64,000 nt of DNA, taken from NCBI RefSeq assembly GCF_945859705.1, contig NC_079135.1, forward strand, positions 35,327,679 through 35,391,678, read 5' to 3'. The notes under the pieces were generated by a model. That model made no database searches and had not been told where the DNA came from. It saw only the letters and a list, made by a program, of their open reading frames with translations. This document shows positions 49,077 through 61,260 of this stretch, piece by piece (position 1 is the stretch's first letter; each line of letters begins with the position of its first letter). The position numbers and the translations under genes were made by a program. Origin of the DNA: Episyrphus balteatus (taxonomy: Eukaryota; Arthropoda; Insecta; Diptera; Syrphidae).

Positions 49077-49740
49077 TTAATAAAACAAATTGAGTCAAAA
49101 AAACAAAAGAAAAAATAAATTACACTGGTCGGCAACGAAAAACCATACTTTTCTAAAGGATTTGTATGTGCTGATTCCGAATCCGAAGTCAAAATATCAC
49201 TGGCACGTCACATTTTTGAAATATTTGAATATTAACAGGTCAAAAACGTGTTTTTTGGGACTTTTGGCGTTGAATTACATCATCGTTAAATTTTTTATTG
49301 CAAAACTTCTTATGCAATTGAAAAAAGCTATATTTTATCGTCTTTAATATTTTTATTCTTTTTACAAAATTTTTTTTTTTTTTAAAGGTATTTGAAATAT
49401 AAATTTATGATATTTTAAAATGGTTAATGGTTAACGTAACTAATGTTTTTTGAAGCAGATTTGAAAAAAATTCCAGTTTTCGACTACTGATTTGGATGAA
49501 AAAAAAGCAAAACAATTCGGAAATATATATTTATTTTAGACCAAATATTAAAAAGCATTTAATTCGAAATTAGTTTTTGAGACTCTAAAGTGAAAAAGGT
49601 GATGAGTAGAAGTCAAAAACTAGACAAGATGGAATAAATCTGTAAACAGTTTTGAATTCAGCACGTAACAGAGTTCTTGCTCTCGACTTTTTTTTTGTTT
49701 TTTTGCCTACCAGTGATAACACTGGTTTAAGAAAAGTTAT

Positions 49741-50150
49741 AGCATTTTAGTAGGGTTGCCGAGTACTTGTCTGCATTTGCGAGGTGGCACCCGACATTTT
49801 TTAGATAGAAGAGAGTCTAAGCTATACAGGATGTATTTTATAGCCTTTAACTCTATCAAATATTATACGCTTTGGCCAAAAAACAAGTGATTTTTGCGTT
49901 TTTTAGCATTTTAGTAGGGTTGCCGAGTACTTGTCTGCATTTGCGAGGTGGCACCCGACATTTTTTACATAGAAGAGAGTTTTAGCTAAACAGGATGTAT
50001 TTTATAGCCTTTAACTCTATCAAATATTATACACTTTGGCCAAAAAACAAGTGATTTTTGCGTTTTTTAGCATTTGGATAGGGTTGCAGAGTACTTGTCT
50101 GCATTTGCCAGGTGGCACCCGACATTTTTTAGATAGAAGGGAGTATTATC
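49741..50150 (+). repeat. 164-bp tandem repeat, about 2.5 units
   Basis: TAGGGTTGC..AGTACTTGTCTGCATTTGC recurs at 49751, 49915 and 50079, exactly 164 bp apart each time. Units 1 and 2 differ at only a few positions. Each unit includes GGTGGCACCCGACATTTTTT, AACTCTATCAAATATTATAC and GGCCAAAAAACAAGTGATTT. The third unit stops after ACATTTTTTAGATAGAAGG. Confidence 0.92.
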
Positions 50151-50329
50151 TAAAATATGGCGTATAGTTAAGCTTTCTAGCGCAAAAAAAGTTATACTGT
50201 TTTGTTCAAAGAAGATTTTTGTCAGTGTTCTATTCATTTGAATGGGGTTGCCACATTTGTAGGGTTACGTTCTTTATATTATTTTATTATTTTTTTTTAA
50301 TATTTTGACTTTCGTTTGGCATTTAAAAA

Positions 50330-50541
50330 AAACTTTTGTCCGGCCAAATAACAAAGATATGAATGTATTAGTTATGTGACAATTTTTCCTTTCAAATAGG
50401 GTTGCCACATAGAAGTTCCCATTTTAGAAGTGGCAACCCTATTTTTTTATTTTCAGTATCAACTTATCTAAAATTTGACACCAATTTTAACCTCTAACCT
50501 TATGACCTAAGTAACTCGACGGTCGCCGCTTGGACTATTAG
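50330..50541 (-). repeat. Dispersed repeat H, copy 2, with TAGGGTTGCCAC hairpin
   Basis: The minus strand reads CTAATAGTCCAAGCGGCGAC, GAGTTACTTAGGTCATAAGG, GGTTAAAATTGGTGTCAAAT and onward, homologous to 29010-29170 and 61070-61260. The AATAGGGTTGCCAC and GTGGCAACCCTATT arms (about 50396-50443) form a perfect hairpin. The TAGGGTTGCC word is shared with the adjacent tandem array, so the two are probably parts of one element. Confidence 0.65.
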
Positions 50542-52120
50542 ATTTTCAAAAATTTTAGATATAATTTTGTTTTTAATACAAAATAAAAAAAAAGTATTAG
50601 GTTAGTCACCAGCTCCTTTCCTTCAAATTTATTTATCAAAATACAAATCGAATCGAATTTCATTAAATGGCTCCCTGAACAGGATACGTCACCTAAGGTT
50701 TTAAGAGTTGGACATTTTGATAAGTTACAATAGGGTACGAGTACGAGTATATTCCAATTATAGTTTGCCCTAAATATAGCACACAATGCAAGTGCTTATA
50801 TGTATAATCCGATAGAGGGAGAATTTTGTGATCTGCATACAAATTTTATTATTATCATGCCTGACTGAATTCATTTGAGAATAATAAATAAATTCTATTT
50901 TATTTTTATTTATTTTTATTTTAGGCCAAAAACCCATGAGTCTAGAGCTAATATAAATGTGGAGCCAAATCAATATTGAAAAAGAGTATTTTGTCATTAT
51001 TTGCCAATTCTAACTGCAATGCAGTTTACCATTATAAAAGGTGTATAAATATGCAAGGTGGTTTATTGACTCTATAGTATCTACAATATTGGCGTTAATT
51101 ATTTATCCTTTTGCGGCAAAATATATTGGCCTTTAGCCTCTCCTGGATGTATTTATAGATATTTACAATTTAACAGGAAAAACACATGTTCCATTCACAT
51201 ATAATTATTATGTCCTTTAAGCTTTGCATGTTCGACGAGAGCGTATTTGCAGCTGAAACAAAATTTGATATTCTCATCATTGCTGCAGTAGCAGACAATG
51301 TATATACCACATTCCTTTAAGTACATATACCTATCTACATGCATTTATAATCGCTTATTGTTGCTGTGAGTTTGGTTTTGGTAAAACGATATAAATGAGC
51401 CGCAAATGGCAATTATATCGTGCGGTAAAGTGGAGGTATTTTATGTACTCGTTAACGAAAATTCGAAATTGATATCGAAATGAGTTTATGTCAGAGTCAG
51501 TCAGGTTGCTTGACGGAGTAGGATTATTGCGGAATGTGTGTGTTTATTTGGATCATTCTGTGTGACGTATGAGAGTATAATTTTGATTATGCAATATGTT
51601 TCTCATCAAATTGAATCCTTGTTAAGCTACTCTGTGGGAATTATTGAACTGCTGCTAGGTGCAGAGGAAATAAGTAGGTATTTGATTCTGGATAAATTTG
51701 ATGAAGTAAAAATTTTCGTTTCACATTCAGGTTGAAGGTGATGTTAATATCTTTTTTACACATCCAAAATGTATCACTTTAATATTTTTGAATATTGCTG
51801 ATCCATCTTAATCAAATAAATAACAAATTTGATAGAAATTTTCACGAAATGTAGCAAAATCTGTTTAAAAATATTGCATTTTATAACTGTAAAGAGACAA
51901 ATATACTGGCGGAATCACATAACAGCCAAACCTGCTTCTTTGGTATTTATTTATCATCGTAATGTCAAAAATTTTTACTAAAATTGCAGCATTTTTTTGT
52001 ACATCATGAAATAAGGAAGAATTTATATTAACACATAATTGATTTAAAATAAAATTAACTATAAATGCATTAATCAAAAAAAGCCATTTGTTTCATTAAA
52101 AAAAAAGGCATTCAATTTGT
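50542..52120. other. Intronic stretch just downstream of the Limpet-type exon
   Basis: No further exon is supported. The region 51190-51530 is moderately GC-rich and may hold splicing or transcription control sequences. A plus-strand ORF of 65 codons at 51538-51735 is unsupported. Confidence 0.35.
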
Positions 52121-52127
52121 TAATTAC

Positions 52128-52175
52128 CTGACCAGGACCAAGCTGCCTCTGTTCGCATTCGCATCCCAAAAAGGC
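52128..52175 (-). CDS. Lmpt: Limpet/testin-type gene, 48-nt internal coding exon
   Basis: This is a short exon on the minus strand, bounded by an acceptor (TGTATGTTAG|GCC) at its high end and a donor (CAG|GTAATTA) at its low end. Its 16 codons are in phase 0 at both ends and read AFLGCECEQRQLGPGQ. The next exon found on this strand (9759-9844) also starts in phase 0. Together they give a LGPGQ-GV... junction followed by the CxxCK..C.GF..H.WR motif. Vertebrate testin has a similar Gly-rich lead-in before its Cys-rich motif, and Limpet is the insect relative with PET and LIM domains, associated with muscle and actin structures. The exon is relatively GC-rich in AT-rich surroundings. I infer the name from the joined peptide; the exon is too short to be identified alone. 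Exons further upstream were not found. A Harbinger-like MITE begins 184 bp upstream of the acceptor. Confidence 0.6.
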
Positions 52176-52358
52176 CTAACATACAAATAATTGAGTTTTT
52201 TGAAATTAAGAAATATGTTCCAGGAACAAAAGTAAATCAACAAAGAACTGTTTCACAAGTTTTTTCTCTGAATTATGTAGTTGAAGTCCATTATTTCAAA
52301 ATATACAAAATGCTGTTTTTTATTTTGTTTTATTTTAATTTAATTTTTGTTTAATTTA

Positions 52359-52787
52359 GAGCCGATTTTTCCATCTTCTAATAAACAGTCAGTTAACTGT
52401 TCGACGAATAAATTTATTAGGCTCATAAACAATCGGATAACAACATTGAATTTTTCAATCAAAAATAATTTATTCTACAGAATAACAAAAAAAAAAATTG
52501 TCAAATTCAATAATATTCAAAACTAAACGTCTTTTTTATTTATAATTGTTTTTGTTTTCTTGTGTTCCTCTGTATTCTTTGTCAAAATTATTTCAAAGCA
52601 GCTTTGACAATTGACACAGTATTTTTATTGATATTATTCCTTAGAATAATTTTTATTCGTCTCTGAAAGAAGCAGATAGTTTTATTCATGGGAATAAGCT
52701 ATATCTGCCTGTTGAAAAAATGATTTTTTCTCTATCAGGAGAATAAGTACTAACTGACTGTTTAACTGACTGTTGAAAAATTGGCCC
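52359..52787 (+). mobile_element. Harbinger-like MITE, copy 3
   Basis: The ends GAGCCGATTTTTCCA and TTGAAAAATTGGCCC are flanked by TTA (52356-52358, 52788-52790). Its 429 bp are collinear with the copy at 36956-37363. It sits 184 bp upstream (minus-strand sense) of the 52128-52175 exon. Confidence 0.87.
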
Positions 52788-52790
52788 TTA

Positions 52791-55700
52791 ATAAATTAAC
52801 TGACACAAGAAATCTATGTTTATTTAAATAAAAAAAAAAAAATTAATAGTAAAATAAGTTGAGAGTGATTATTTTTTAGCACTTGGTTTTAAATTTTCTT
52901 CAATGCTTAAATTTTATAAAAATCTCTATTTGAATTGATAATGCTTCCTATGAGACTCTTTTATGTAAATATTGACCATGATCAAGCTCAATTTCGTGCT
53001 ATATGGGCTGTTATCTTGCCTATCTCGTGAAATATTTTCTAGATAGTACATCGGCTTAGGCGAGTGGTATCCTCATAAAAAAAGTTTAAAGCCATCAAAT
53101 CACACCATCTATAATTATCTTGTTTTCTGTTTCCGTTTTGTAAATCTAATAAAACCCAGTTTTTACTAATCCGTGGTTTCAAATTTAAAATTTCGATAAC
53201 AGGTATTTTGGGTTGGTTAAATCACATTCTCTTTTTGATGAATGTACTAAAGTCAAAAATTATTTTTTTCGACGGAAACATTAAAAAAAAAAACAATGAA
53301 GAAACGTAGAAACGTTTAGTTTTGGTTTCAAAAATATTTTCTGTATTGTTTTATAGTTAGAAAACTACTTTTTTTTAACTTTTGTTATTTTGTCTTTTTT
53401 TTCAAAAAATAGCCTTCACTATAACGGAACAAACAAGTTTTGTGTCTTATAGTTTTCATTTTTCAGTTCTTGAAGCCAGGAAAAAATCATGTAGATAAAG
53501 GAAAGAGTATCAAGTAAGTGAAACAAATCAGCAATTTAACGATAAAAAAAAATTCTTAAATAACTGCTTCTCTAGGTATCTAGAAAGAAAGCTTACGTAA
53601 AATTATTATTAAACTATGTATTTTTAAGTAGAAAAATCTCAATTTCTACGAAAAAGAGCAAAATATTTAAAGAAGAGACAAATAGATTAATTTATTACGA
53701 AGATTGAAGAAAAAAAACACGTATACGCCATAGTGATCACAATTTTTTTTTTTTTGCTCTTATTCAAAGAATATATGTGTTTTTTTGTTTGATATTTGAT
53801 GGAATGCATTTTTTTGTAAATACTTAAACGAAAAATGATATAACAGAAATTTTATACTAAAAAAAAGTGTTATGTTTATAGTAACATTAATAATATTAAA
53901 ATATACAATAAATGCTGTCAAAGCTTTTCCGGCCACTTGTGCTGATGAAAAATTTTAGATTTTGACAGAGTGAAGAAGTGATGTCACGTCATATTTTACT
54001 GCCTCTGAAATAAAATCAATCGACAACCATTTTTTTGTTGTTAAATTTTTACAATTACTTTTTTAATATTAAAAAGAAATTTAAAAAATTGGGACGTGCA
54101 ATTTCTTAGTTAAGATTAATTTACAAAATTACAGAAAAAAAATTTCAAACAAATTTACTGACCATTTATTGGAAAAATCTGTTGTTTTTTTTTCAACAGA
54201 TATTTTATCTTTTTTTAAAAAGAAAAAAAAATATTAACCACTTTTTGTTTAAAAAAGTTATTGAAATTTCATTAATTATTTATTTTAGACTTATGTTCCA
54301 AAAATATATCTTAATAATCATGTTTTGAGTCAATTCCTATTGAAAAAACTAAAGGACAATATTATTTAAGCAATTTGCATTTCGTACTATTACGACGATA
54401 GGTTACAAGTTAAATATCAGAACAATATCGTCAAAAAATGTTTATTTCTAAATCTAATTCAAGGCACATCTTGTAGAAATTATTTTATTTTCTCCAATTC
54501 CCACAAAAATATTCTTCAAAACGCGAAGGATATTTAAAGAAGAATTACAAACTTTGTTTTTGAAAAAAAATTTAGGTAGTCAGGAATTTAAGAACTTCTG
54601 CTAGAAGCTATTGTTATTGCTGCTTTTCAATTTTGTTCATAACTTTTGCTAACGATAATGAATAATTTTCATTAATCTCCAGAATCACTTTATTTGTTCT
54701 AAATAAAATTTTCCATCAATTGATAAAAACACCAAAAACCAACAAAAGTCTATTTACGAATGTACCTTAAGAAAATAGAAAGTAAATTCATTCAAAATAT
54801 TGAATAAAATTCAAAATAGAAAGGATATATAACCAATCATTTGCCATACCAAGCAAATGGCGGCCTTTTTCATTATAAAGACACACGTTTCCTGGTTCCA
54901 CCCTTTATACAAAAAAAAAAATATAGAATATAGTCTATTCTAGCACTTTGAAGGTTATAGTCCGTTGGGAAACGTTAATTAATTTAGCATTTAAGGTCAT
55001 CAGAATAGCAATCTGGGCGCACCCAAACATTAAACGACCAAATAAGCTCTTATATACTTGTGTGTATCGGTAAACAATAGAAGGGTACGTGTGCTTTGAT
55101 CCTAGTTGCCTTATAATAGGTAAGTAGCAGGCAATCCTATATCATAAGGATATTTTTAGAATTAATAAAACGAACATTAACATATGCGTGATTAATCATT
55201 CAATAATAATCGTTGATTCGGGAGAAATCAATCAATATCTACTTTCGATTGAATTTAGATTCATTTCTTGCTCAGGTAGATTTTGTTTTAATCAGTAATT
55301 CATGTGAAAAATTAAAATACAAAAATTCAAGGAGACAATAAATCTACCATAAAAGGTAACAAAATTCTCTTTATTGTACAATAGTTGTGTCATTATCACC
55401 TAATATCTATATTTATCGAATATCATCATCGAAGTCATTTATGTTTATTACGACTTGTTCCAGTATTTTATTTGTTATTTATACACAAAAGTCAATCTCC
55501 TACCAGTCAAGTGTATGCCTATTTTATATGAAATAGAATTAATATTCAAAGCAAAACCTATGTCATTTTCATTCTTCATTCGGGTCTCCTTTGATATTAT
55601 TGCTTGACCAACACACTACGCGCAAACTGTCATTCCATAATTATATATATTTTATTCTAAACCAAAACTTATAAGAACCAAATTTGACTCCAAAGTGACG

Positions 55701-56633
55701 TCGGTTACTGGTCGCGACTTAATGTGTGAATTGAATGCAAAATAACGATGATGTAAGGGTTTGAATTATTAATTTAAAATGTGAATACATACTTTTATTT
55801 TCATTAAAAATTAAAAAGCAAAAAAAGAATCATTTTGTTTGTTGTCTTATAAGCGACCTTGCAAAAGACGACACCGACACGACACATTGCAGATTGTTGT
55901 TGAATCAAAATTCTATAAAGCATACATAAGACACGACGCAGCGCAGGCGCAACATATACATTTTACACAGAAGGTGCATCAAACATTGCAATCGGCCATT
56001 ATTTTGTCTTTAAAATGTCAACATGGTATTACTTTCTTGACACTATAACAGAGAATGACATTTGCATTGCATGCGACATTTTGTGAATTTTGTATTCACA
56101 AGGAAATTTAAAGATGCAATCGCTTTGGATATGGCAAAGCAAAGTGAATATACAAAAAAAATAAAACAAAAAGAAAACGGTTTTTGGAGAGTCATTGACA
56201 TTTTATGCAAACTGAAAATAGTTTATTTAAAAGTCATCCCCGATTCTGTGATGCAAAACATTTTAACTGTTATTTCAATTCTTAAAGTTGAAGAGATATT
56301 TATAATCCAAAACAATAACTCAAAATGTTAGGTATATAATCTATTGACAGGAGTGTGAAATGTCTACGTTAAAATCTTATGATGGAAGGTGAAAAATTCC
56401 ACGTGAAATAAGGCTCGACGAAATAACATTAAATTACTATTTTTGTTATTTTCGATATTAAAAATGGAATAATGACATAATTATTTATAAGTATTTCCGA
56501 GTCAAACTTTTCTTCGGAAAGAAAACTGAAAACGGTCAAAAAAATCTGATGAATTAAAATACAAAAAAAATATTGGAAGCGAAATTATAATTTATTTGTT
56601 TTTAAACAAGTGTAACTTACATTGATTGAATTT
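52791..56633. other. AT-rich stretch upstream of the Limpet-type exon
   Basis: No exon was seen on either strand. A minus-strand CACTATGGCGTATACGTG motif lies at 53712-53735. ORFs at 55839-56331 (plus strand) have no recognisable domain. Confidence 0.35.
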
Positions 56634-56720
56634 TTTTTTTCTGTCAAAAATTGTGATAAATATATTTTTTAACCGTTAATAGCGGTACCTGACACAGAAG
56701 TTTTAAAATTAAGAAAAATT
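56634..56720 (+). mobile_element. Short fragment of the (GTCT)n repeat family
   Basis: ATATTTTTTAACCGTTAATAGCGGTACCTGACACAGAAGT corresponds to the second ACCGTTATTAACGGTAC palindrome and its downstream text. It lies about 720 bp before copy D. Confidence 0.4.
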
Positions 56721-57442
56721 AAAAAAAAATATATATTTTTGTATTTACATAAAAAAAAATTAACTTTTTTTTTGAAAATTTATTGTTTTTGATGATTTTT
56801 TTTTAAATACTAATTATAAGTTAGAAAACGTTTATACACATACACAAAACGAGGAATTCGATTTAAGAAAGAACAAGAACTAATATTTTACTTTTTTTGT
56901 AAGTTAACATTTTCGAGCTTAACTCGAAATGAAAACACCAAATTAAAATCTCTGTAAAAAAAATTCTAAGGATTTTTTATTTTGTTTTACTTATGTCAAA
57001 ATCTCCGATTTTGTCAAATATTTGTACATAAATGTCAATAATAAATAAAATGACATTTAACGCCAATGGAGAGTGAATAAATAGATATCTACTTAAAACC
57101 TTTATTTGGTCTAAATATATGTAACTCTTAAGAAGTCGAACCTGGCATTTTATCCATATCCCAATCTACAAAAAAACCTTAAAGCCTATAGAACCTACTT
57201 TCTAAGTAAGTCGTGAAGTGAATCCATACATGTTTTTTTCGTTTATCTATGAACGTTCCTGTGAACCTTGGTGGTGAAAAAAAAATTGGAGAGTTTTTCT
57301 TCACGACGACCGACGCGACGTGAAGTAGTTCACGTGCAAAATGTACGGGAGTCTTTTTCACACAATGAATATCCTCCCAAAAATTGTATGTTTTCGAGAA
57401 TAAATAAATTAATTTTTTTTTTCAATTTTAAAATTTCATTTT

Positions 57443-57547
57443 TACTTGCGATATAGGTTTAGGATTCGTAAAAAAAATCGAACTCGAGATAACAATTTTA
57501 CATGACATTACGATGATGGAGAATGCCAAAAAAGTGGGTCCGGCAAT

Positions 57548-57644
<97 letters not shown>

Positions 57645-58500
57645 ATGTCTGTCTGTGTGTCTGTCTCTATCTGGAGCTGCAGCCTACACGAGTGAAGTGA
57701 TTTTCTTCAAACTTGGTAGTTAGCAGTTTTTGGTGATTTCCTAGAGGGGAAATTGAAATTTTTTTTTTATGACCAAAACTAACGGTACCTGCCATATAAC
57801 GGAAATAGAAAAGTTAATTTTTTTCAAAAACGGCTCTAACGATTTTGATTAAAATTTTTGTGTGTAGTACTACACATAAGAGCCAACTTTTTAAATAAAA
57901 AAAATATTTTTTGTACCGTTATTAACGGTACCTGTCATAGAACGGTTTTTTTCGTTTCTGAATATCTCGTACAACATTAACCCAATTTAAATGAAAATTT
58001 TTATACAAACGTGTGTAAGTAAAGATAATATTAAAAATTTAGAAAATTTTCAAAAAACGCAATTTTGGATTTTTAAAAAATATTTCAAAATTTTTTTTTG
58101 AAAAATCAATTTTTTGAAAACGGATCAATGAAAAATTTTGAAATTTAGTTTTAATGTGTAAATTAATTATTTCTTCAAAATGGCATACCAACTTATTTTT
58201 TGGAAAAAGGTAAAAAAATTTTTGTACATAAAAAATTATTTTTTTAAAAAACGGCTCCTACAATTTTCGAAAATTTTTTTCTAAAAATACCTTTTTATAC
58301 AAGAAATAAAATGGCATATTTGTTTTTTTTTTTAAGATAATTTAAAACGGAGTTTAATTAATTATAAAAACAGATTTAATTTTTTTATACTACTTATGAA
58401 ATTTCTTCAAAATATCAAATTTTAAATTTCTTGAATAAAAAGCTTTAACATTATAGTTACTTTAAGCATAAGAGCAAGTACGTGCGACCCCAGTCGTGCA
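57443..58500 (+). mobile_element. (GTCT)n-bearing dispersed repeat, copy D
   Basis: This is the closest match to copy A over its whole length, from TACTTGCGATATAGG to the 3' hairpin GTGCGAC-CCCA-GTCGTGC (58482-58499). The (GTCT)n tract is greatly expanded (57549-57664, with a few ATGT and GTGT interruptions). The 5' hairpin is lost through a short deletion after GATATAGG. Confidence 0.85.
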
Positions 58501-58512
58501 ATTTATTAATAG

Positions 58513-58740
58513 TGATTTTAAGCACAGTACACATAATAAGGTAATATCTTCCGAACGTTGTCAAAATTTGATCGTCAAATTTGACAAAATTTTAGACCTT
58601 GTCAATTTTTTCACTTTTATTAAATTACTGATGAAAAATGCACAAAAACCGGATAAACCCATTTAACTAATTTTTTAATAATTATTGCCAATTTTCCGCC
58701 AAGAAACACAAAGAAAATTTGTTATTTTTCATATTTATCG
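58513..58740 (+). repeat. Dispersed repeat G, copy 2
   Basis: It starts ACAGTACACATAATAAGGTA at 58524 and shares CCGAACGTTGTCAAAATTTG, GCACAAAAACCGG and CGCCAAGAAACACAA with 34214-34513. It lies only about 20 bp after the 3' end of copy D. Confidence 0.6.
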
Positions 58741-61069
58741 GCCATAAGAACCAAAATTGTGATTGCTTTCATTACTTCTCGTTCTATTACCGGAGAAAAC
58801 CTCATCCGGTATCGTCAATGTTTATTTCATGATGTTTTTATTTTGCGCGTTAAATTTTAATATTGTCGTCATCAATTACCCTTATGTTTAAGATACAAAT
58901 CCTTTAAAAAAATGTATTTAAACAACATTTTTATAAAATTTCTATAACAGCACACATGCTTTTTCATTAACAAATACTTTTCTTTCGTTGTCCCAATTAC
59001 TTACGCATTTCATCACATAAACATAAATCTAGTTAAAACTAATTTGCTTGCTGCTATATAAACATCAACAATAAACGAAGATAAAAAAAAAAGATATGAA
59101 TCAAGTTGTACACGTAAATATTGAGACAAAAGTGAATCATAAAAAAACAAGAGTACAAGGTGAAATATTGACCGAAATGTAGGTACAATTTTAGAAGAAC
59201 TTATCTCAAGAAAACGTTTTTAATTATTGTTTTCTATTCTTGGTGAAACAGAGTTTCGAAACTCTAAAAATACAGACTTTACAAAAATTGGGTCATCAGA
59301 AAAACAAAGAAGTTATTTCAAGAAATTAAAGATAGCATTAGCTATTTTTTGTAAATTGTAAAAATCTAATTGGTCAATTTGTATTTCATTACAAAACAAT
59401 TTCGATAGTATTAAATAATAATCAAAACAGACTTATCAAGCAATATACCCAATACCCAAAATTAATAATGAATAAATTACATAAATTCTTTTCTTATTTA
59501 AATTCACAATGAAAGAATTTTGTTTTCTATTAACTATGATGAACATTAAAAAGTTTGATCACTGTTTAGTGTTTTTGCTACTTAAAAATTCATTTTATTA
59601 CTTTTTTTATACCATGTCAATGATTTATTTAGGTTTTTTTGAATGCGTATGTCAATTCGTTTGAAGTCTGTTTCATTTTAAGTTGAAAAATAATTAAAAA
59701 CAAAAAAAAATAAGAAACCAAATCTTGTTCTGTTTTTGTATAAATGGTAATGATCTCATCAGCTTATAGCCCCCATTCCAGGGAAACGTTCTGCCAGCAA
59801 TAAAAAACCACATTAAACTTGTCTCGTGGTTTAATGTCAGCTGATAAATAAGAGTGTGTACTTTTTTCTGTTCAGCACTTGGAAATATACAGAACAAAAT
59901 GCAATAATAACACATGTAACTTAATTGCATAAACCATGTTATTTTTTTGTTATTGAAGATTTACAAACCTTTTAAAGAAAGCGATGTCTGCAAAATAAAT
60001 CTACATTTAATTTTACTGTGACGGTTTGCATAGTGCATGGTGGATTAAGTATATTTGGATCGATAACGATGGAAAAACGATAACAATTTTCAACTCTTAT
60101 TTAAATTTTTCAAAAGAGTACGAAAGCGAAAGAGTTGTAGTTTTATTCTGATTCTCTATTTAACCAATTTTAACGAAATGTCCCCCATTACAACAAATGG
60201 GATAAATTGTAAAATTAAAGGAAAGTGGAAAAACTGTAGTGAAGAAATGTATATGTATCTATATACGATCGTAAACTTGATCATAATATCAGGTAGTTCA
60301 TTGAGAAAAAGGGTTCTTTAAAGGTTGCTTTCATGTGTAGTTGAAATCAGCCAAAATATTCTGGTTTTTTTTTTTCATAAATATCCGGTCAAAGTGTCAA
60401 TTGCTGACCATATGGCGGGCGTCAGCATGTAAGATAGAAATCTACCGAGAGGGATGAAAAATTCTTTTTAAATCGTGTTTTAATTTAATTTTGCAAAATT
60501 ATGCAAAATGCCAAGTTCTACATTTAATTTATCTCCGAAGTTTATGATTATTCGCGACACAATCACAAATATCGCTTATAGTGAATTATAAATAAACATA
60601 AGACGGATGTGAATATAAAAAAGTTAAGTAAAACAATATATAATTTAGATTAAAAAAATCTTATTCTTTTTAGTTTTTATTTCATCAAATATTTAGTAAA
60701 TGCTATCAACAGTATAGTTAACTGTAGGATTCCTGCCGAACAGGAGTGTTTCGAGAAGCTGAACAAATTACTATGTAGAAACTACCACACTTGGTTATAT
60801 GTATCAACAACAAGTCAATGTAAAACTGTTTCGTATTTTGCAAAAAAGTGAATTGGTTATTTAGGAAAAGTAATCCTCTTTTCAAATTAAGTTGAAACAT
60901 GGCTTTTTCCAGTTAAAAAAAACTTTGGCTGATTTGTTTCTAAGATTGAAGAAGCAGCTTCGGTTTAACAAAAAGCATTGCTTCAATCCCGCTCTCCTCT
61001 GCTCCACAACAACTCAATTTTTCAAAATGAGCACAAGAACAAAAGATAAAAGCAACGAGTTATTTTTAG
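58741..61069. other. AT-rich stretch
   Basis: No supported gene or identifiable repeat was seen. Confidence 0.35.
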
Positions 61070-61260
61070 GTTAGCGTTAAAATGTGTGCCAAATAAAAGA
61101 TAAACTTATACTTAAAAAGAAGAAGATATGGTTGCTACTTTTAAAATGGGAACTTCTACGTGGCATCCCTTTTTTAAAGAAAAATTACTTCATGACTAAA
61201 TTCGTCATATCATTGTAGTTTGGTCAAACAAGGATATCTTTAAAATTGCAAACAAAATTC
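61070..61260 (+). repeat. Dispersed repeat H, copy 3
   Basis: It contains GTTAGCGTTAAAATGTGTGC, AAAGATAAACTTATACTTAA, GGTTGCTACTTTTAAAATGG, ACTTCTACGTGGCATCCC and AACAAGGATATCTTTAAAAT. These are homologous, in order, to the complement of 50330-50541. The GGTTGC..GGCAACC-type hairpin is retained but imperfect. Confidence 0.6.

Larger units (their letters stand above)
9845..52127 (-). other. Inferred giant intron (about 42.3 kb) of the Limpet-type gene
   Basis: The two phase-0 exons above are consecutive as far as I can see, so everything between them on the minus strand would be one intron. It begins GTAATTA at 52127 and ends TATTACAG at 9845. It holds a nested same-strand gene (24116-25723), a recursive-splice-like site (41421-41447), and many transposon fragments. 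Alternative first exons or promoters of the host gene may also lie inside it, for example near 16.4-16.7 kb. A missed small exon in between would split it. Confidence 0.55.

Noticed and set aside
51538..51735. 65-codon plus-strand ORF
   Set aside because: The peptide looks plausible and an Inr-like TCAGTC lies upstream, but nothing else supports it.
57513..57723. ORFs of repeated SVCLSVCL type
   Set aside because: They are translations of the (GTCT)n microsatellite in a dispersed repeat. The same happens at 3554-3745.
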